Source: Eumeta japonica
Taxonomy: Eukaryota > Arthropoda > Insecta > Lepidoptera > Psychidae
Reading direction: 5' to 3'
Assembly (NCBI GenBank): GCA_005406025.1
Contig: BGZK01000734.1
Coordinates: forward strand, 235,567 to 299,566
DNA: 64,000 nt
In this document: positions 59,161 through 64,000 of the stretch, in pieces
How the letters are laid out: each line of letters opens with the position of its first letter
Position numbering within the stretch: position 1 is the first letter of the stretch
Notes under the pieces: generated by a model
Told to the model about the DNA's origin: nothing
The model's database searches: none
What the model saw: the letters and a program-made list of their open reading frames with translations, nothing else
Made by a program: the position numbers and the translations under genes

Positions 59161-61260
59161 TGGTACCGTTCATTACTGTTTTGATTGAAAACGGTTAAAA
59201 CTTTAAAATATAACTGATAGCTAAAACTACAACTGATAGCCATACTTGATACGCGGTAACTCGACGTCGGTGTAAAAAAAGAACACCAAGAGGTTATTGA
59301 TCACACAAAATATGTTCTAAAATCTTACGGTAGGAAGACAATGTCTACGGCGCAAATACTTATTACAATTTACCAAGCAAAGATGTTACGGATTATCTCG
59401 TTGATCGCTCACAAAGCAAAATCATTGTAATAACGACTTATCTAATACTGGGTTCGTTTATTTTTTATTTATTTATTCAAAATACGCAAATGCACATGCG
59501 TCGTGTCATGGCGAGTTGACGAGTGGATTGTATATGATGTTGGATTACATTTATAACTATTCAAATGTTATATTACAATAAATTTGGCAGCTGTTGGTAT
59601 CATATTAAATGCTAATTAATGCTAATATTGAATACATCATCGTGTCAATCACAAAGAGCTGATCCGTTTAAGCAATTGCTTTTCTTTTATTTTCTTATTG
59701 TACCAGAGAAAGTTTGATAATTTGCTATGGTATATTATTGCAGTATAAGTTTGTTTTTAACTGATTACTTAACTTATATTTGGCAAAGCAAATGACTTAA
59801 ATCAAATACTATCATCACTGTGCTTAAAATAAATAAATTTAGCTAATAAAAATCGTTATGATATGTAATTTCGCCTAAAATAAAAAATTATCAATACTCA
59901 ATATAGAATGTATGAAATTATTTGTTTTAAGGAACCTAAACAGTATATGCGCTCAATCAACCTTTTATTTTATTGGCCAAGTACCATATTTTTCAGAAAG
60001 GAAGCCCAGTCTAAATGAATTTTACTATCCGCCAATTAGGTATTCAAAATCAATTTCGAGCTCTTTAGAGCCGATTATGCAATCAATATCAGTACCGATA
60101 CGGCAATATCTTGTTTAATAATAATTATAAATGTGAGTGCACTCGATTTTTTTCATCATTCTTTTTCACAAAGATATTAATCAATCCATTTCAAGCAATT
60201 TATAATTTTAATCCCATCCCTGTAATCTCAAATATGTATATACATAATGTATAATTTTATTTTATGCTGCCATAACTAATTTTTTTGTTTAATTGCTATG
60301 TAACCTGTCTTGTTCCTCAAAACACTCCTGACCCTCATTGCCATAAACAATATACTTTATTATTATGATGATATAAATATAGCATAAATACTTTTTCAAA
60401 ATGCATAATACTTCTTAGTTTAAGCAAAACTACGTTTTTTCTCATTTATCTTTCGCTGAAAACGTAATCGGATTGATGTCTAATTTGAAAATTAGTCAAA
60501 TTTAAACTGCTCGAAACGCAACTCCGTTTGTTTAGTTCAACCGAGAGTTCATAACGCCTATAATCTGCTCCGGTGCTAGAGATTCTTTGAAAGTTATTTA
60601 CAAAATTAACGAATTTATGAAAAACTATTATTTTCAATTGTCAATCTTATGTGCAAAGAAGAGAAAAACATTATTCCCCTTTTAAAGTATAACATACATT
60701 TCGGAAAATAGTTTTTAAGAATTTAGTAGAGCAGCGGATCCATTTAAAGAATAAACTGTACATGCAAGCACTATAGGAAGGTATGACCTCTCAACAGTGA
60801 CAGTGCATGTAAACATCGTCTCGGTAACAATCTTGATGTAAAAAAATCGATGATTAATGTCGAATGAAAGTTATATACACTTCATACACTTTGCAATTTT
60901 AAACTGTATTAGAAAAAAATATTGAGACCATTGGAATTTTCTTATTAAATATCAATGTTGAAATTAATAGAGGTATGTACAATAATTAATAAAATTATTA
61001 AGCATAAAAAACAATCAATATTATTTCGTATCTCTTATTTTCTACCTTTAACGTTCGACTTAATGAGAAATTTAAAATTTAGTTTTAATGAAATATTAAA
61101 GTTAGAGCGATAATTACAATTTCTTTAACAAAGGCAGTCATTGTCTTTCGGATTATCCAAAATCTTTTTCATTCACAAGAACGATATCGGGATTAACAAA
61201 AATACCACGAAACAAGAAAGACCAAGTAGGCAGGCAGAGATAGAATTATCCAAATATTGA
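59161..61260. other. AT-rich intronic DNA
   Basis: Nothing recognised. Short frames such as 59912-60118 have no motif. Confidence 0.35.
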
Positions 61261-61269
61261 CAATAGCTG

Positions 61270-61425
61270 ATTGCAGGCGGCTGCCGGCCCCTCGACGAGC
61301 CGAGAATTAAAATGGGAAAGAAAAAAAATTAATCCTAATGCGATTTTAATGAAGCGGAAAGAGAACGAAGTCAAACAGCGCTACGGCCGCGACGGCGCGG
61401 GCGTACCGCCCTATTGCATTATTAC
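61270..61425. other. GC-enriched patch, dac intron
   Basis: Two short GC-rich stretches (61275-61300 and 61380-61412). Noncoding. Confidence 0.3.
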
Positions 61426-62327
61426 ATTTTCGATAGCCAAAAAAGTTAGCCTGTTTAATTTTTCATATTTCACTTCTCCGAGAATATTTATTTAACTTTA
61501 TGTTTGTACCGTTGAAACTCAGTGGTTGTCCCTAACCTTGTAAAAGATGATAGCACTTATTCGCCAAATCACTATTCTTATACAGATTTTCAATTGAATG
61601 AAGAAATGCTTAAATGCAGATAAACTAGTGGCCAAGAATCCGGTGTTGATCTTTGTATGTGTAGTAATTATGTGTTTGTAAATTATTACATTGGTAAAAG
61701 ATATTTTTTGAAATTTCGCCTTATGTAGATGATTGATATTAATAAGAATAAAAAAATTTAATTTAGTAACTTTAGACGTTATTTTGACGTGACAACGTCT
61801 TAAATTAGGTTGCGGCTGGGAGTCACTGAAAAAGTGTAACGCTCGGTAACGTAACGATGAGTCACCGAAGAGAGAAGGCCCGCCGAATGCTCTCCCCTCT
61901 ATGATCGGTCTGCCGCGCGCAGCGCTAGAGAATAGTGCATAGCTTGCAAATGTATTGCAAGTTATTGTATGTATATTTGTATATAAATACGTATGTATGT
62001 GTAAAGGTAAAAATAAAATTTTGTTAATATGAAATTCAGTGCGAGATTCTTTGTATAAATTAATGTTTTAAATATAATTCTTTGTATAAATAAATGTTTT
62101 AAATTGTTACTATTATTTCATCCTTCTTCCTACTATACGAATGAATATTCACATTAAAATGATTTTACCATTCAAAGTCGTTGTCACGTAAAACTTTCGC
62201 CCGTATACCGACTTTACAGGCAACCAAATTTTTTACTACGTACGGACTAAACAGATAAAAACCAAATAATTCCGTAAAGCCTGTTATGAAGTATTTACAT
62301 ATTTAAAATAAAAACTGAATTGTATAG

Positions 62328-62355
62328 AAGTAATCACATAGTTTTGTGATTACTT
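62328..62355. repeat. perfect hairpin, 11-bp arms, 6-base loop
   Basis: Arms AAGTAATCACA and TGTGATTACTT. Confidence 0.8.
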
Positions 62356-62574
62356 ATGATTTTGTTAAACACAGAATTTTGTGAAGTAAAGAAATAATTT
62401 TAACGTCATCTCAATTTAAAATAGCTGAAAGTAAGTAATTTCTTTATTTAAAATCGAATGTTCATATCTACTGATCAGTCTCGGAGGAGGTAGTTCCCAA
62501 GACGAAAACGTCCAACTTCACCAGACTACGTAGCAACAGCACAGCTAACTAAGACTACAGCCAGCGGTATCCGC

Positions 62575-62930
62575 TACGAAAGCGAGGAATGTACCGCCCC
62601 TTCCGGCGCGAGCGCCCGGCGCCCCGTCCTGCTACCTCGGTACCTGCGCCTTCATTACGAACACAATGCAAAGTCTACGCAGCACCTCGGGACATGCATT
62701 TCTATGGGGGGTACTACACGAATAATGAGGAGGAATTAAAACGGTCATTGAAGGGCCGTCGTGTGCGGGCGGCGGGCGGCGGGCGGCGGGTGGCGGGCAC
62801 CGCGGAATAAAAACCGCAAACAGACAAATGCGCACGATAAATACACGTCGAGCGCGAGGGATGAAAGGCGACACGGCACGCGCGACCGCGCCGCCTCCGG
62901 TCAAATGCCCACGAGCTGCGTCTGAATGCG
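62575..62930. other. GC-rich patch with G-quadruplex-like repeat
   Basis: At 62765-62798 GCGGGCG units repeat in tandem, giving five GGG runs spaced four bases apart. Open frames on both strands are GC-driven. A candidate regulatory segment. Confidence 0.45.
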
Positions 62931-63577
62931 GTTGACATGTTCGATGTAAATGAATATTCATTGTAAAGGTAAAACGGTAACTATTTCTTATTTATCACTA
63001 GGGTTGTTCGAGGGCCAGAGCGAGTCGCTACTGACACGTGGTGATATTTAAAATCAATTTTCCTAACCATCACATCGTCCTCGACCCTGCCATGTAGCCC
63101 AAATGCTGCCGGCACGAGATAAAATAAAAGATACGTTTCTTGCTCCTATAAAAGAATGTCGTATGACATTATGAATAAGAGAGTATACAAAGGTATAGAA
63201 AAAAGAAGAATGAGTACGTACTTCAGAGTAAAGGGAACTTAAGCTCGGTGTCACATGCTCATAGGATCTAAGAATAAGGTAAAGTTGTTGGAAATTTTGA
63301 AAACCGTACGGTCAATATATGTTTATTGTGTCGGCTTGAATTATTCCAATTACAGGTACATTCTATCACAATATTATTTCAACTGCAAAAAAGTTAGTCC
63401 TCAAACCTTCCACGATGGTACGCTATGGGCACGAGTCCTAGAGAAAGTTCGAAGACTGTACCATCCCGGATCCTCTACAACAACGACAAGACATGTGCGA
63501 CGTTATGTTGTGTTTAAACAAGTACACCACGTCGTCTAAGCGATCTCCCGAAGAAGTCGACAGCAGAATAAACCTCA

Positions 63578-63895
63578 TGTGATGGTCCAGCATCATTCCA
63601 CCCAGCACAAGATTTTCTCATGCATCGTGAACATCGATTAAATTACGAATTGCATGCTACCTTAGACCTCATGGCGATAGTGTTAGCTTACAAAGTTTAG
63701 CTTGTAAGTTAGCCAACTACAACGAGTCACGACATTAAAATAAACACAGTGATTATGCAACAACCACGTTAGTGGAAGATAACCGACAGAAGCTTTGTAA
63801 ATCTCCCAGGATAATGCAGAGTATCAATAATTAAATATTGTTTCTCTCCATCTCTTTACTTCGTGCATATACGAAATCTGGCGCCGAGGAGAGCG
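63578..63895 (+). mobile_element. possible LTR followed by primer-binding site
   Basis: From TGTGATGGTCCAGC at 63578 the sequence has an AATAAAC at about 63738, a pyrimidine-rich end and then TGGCGCCGAGGAGAGC from 63879, which looks like a tRNA primer-binding site. The LTR would be about 300 bp. No second LTR or coding region lies within the window, and the boundary lacks a clean CA end. Confidence 0.35.
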
Positions 63896-64000
63896 CTGTG
63901 TTTTACCTTTTTCCTTATACTCGTATTGTTTGAAAATAAATATGAGACTGTTCCTTTTACATCGCGATCGGAGAAAGGACTATGTTCTGTATGTTCATGC

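Larger units (their letters stand above)
47916..64000 (-). other. dac: dac upstream intron, at least 16 kb, open to the right
   Basis: No further dac exon was found on the minus strand: I looked for a segment encoding the upstream half of the Dachbox-C helix and a donor in the right phase. The stretch is AT-rich with GC-rich patches and repeat fragments listed separately. Confidence 0.55.

Noticed and set aside
62632..62961. 109-codon minus-strand frame
   Set aside because: GC-rich patch; Pro/Arg low complexity without homology.
63255..63539. 94-codon + strand frame
   Set aside because: Mixed composition but no family recognised; it directly precedes a possible LTR and may be mobile-element debris.
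1..64000. CRISPR array, rRNA or bacterial operon features
   Set aside because: None seen; tandem arrays are degenerate without spacer structure, and the gene is spliced and eukaryotic.

Overview
The window reads as AT-rich nuclear DNA from a moth or butterfly (Lepidoptera). It has sparse spliced coding sequence, long introns, scattered GC-rich patches and a dense load of decayed transposable elements. Several repeats have hallmarks I know from lepidopteran genomes: 'acggaaccct' repeats ending in a G/C-rich tail plus poly-T, the ~117-bp tandem repeat with 'cgttatggagttcc', the mariner families, and a LINE with the 'MCGVSRKDR' segment.

The one gene I can assign is the C-terminal end of dachshund (dac), on the minus strand. 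Three coding exons join in phase: 47915-47769 (basic coiled coil of the Dachbox-C region), 45127-44945 (Pro/Gly-rich linker ending in AAFWQNYS) and 26445-26315 (ESLAQELEMERKSRQQ... to the stop). All use GT-AG introns in phase 1. The earlier exons, including the Ski/Sno/Dac DNA-binding domain, must lie to the right of the window. The last intron is about 18.5 kb, the one before it 2.6 kb, and the intron entering from the right is at least 16 kb.

From 1 to about 26 kb is DNA downstream of dac and transposon debris: a mariner fragment (1-440), a decayed BEL/Pao element (about 1.24-4.8 kb) abutting a mariner 3' half (4.8-5.18 kb), a LINE on the minus strand (5.64-6.69 kb), a Penelope-like element with a GIY-YIG domain (8.29-9.25 kb, minus), dispersed repeats (14.4-15.2 kb), a tandem array (17.8-18.5 kb), and a cluster of mariners, a THAP-domain exon and a 220-bp duplication (19.0-22.8 kb). 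The dac 3' UTR should begin at 26314 and run leftward; its end is not certain.

The introns (26.4-64 kb) hold LINE remnants (28.7 kb, 31.9-32.6 kb), dispersed repeats, two tandem arrays, microsatellites, hairpins, LTR-like fragments and about twenty GC-rich patches. The patches stand out from the AT-rich background. They carry no convincing coding sequence and are plausible cis-regulatory elements of a developmental transcription-factor gene, which is inference. I saw no tRNA or rRNA gene, no CRISPR array and no convincing new gene system. The most unusual items are the split mariners, the twin hairpins with identical loops, the THAP exon between duplicated mariner ends, and a + strand open segment bounded by splice sites at 39.4 kb.
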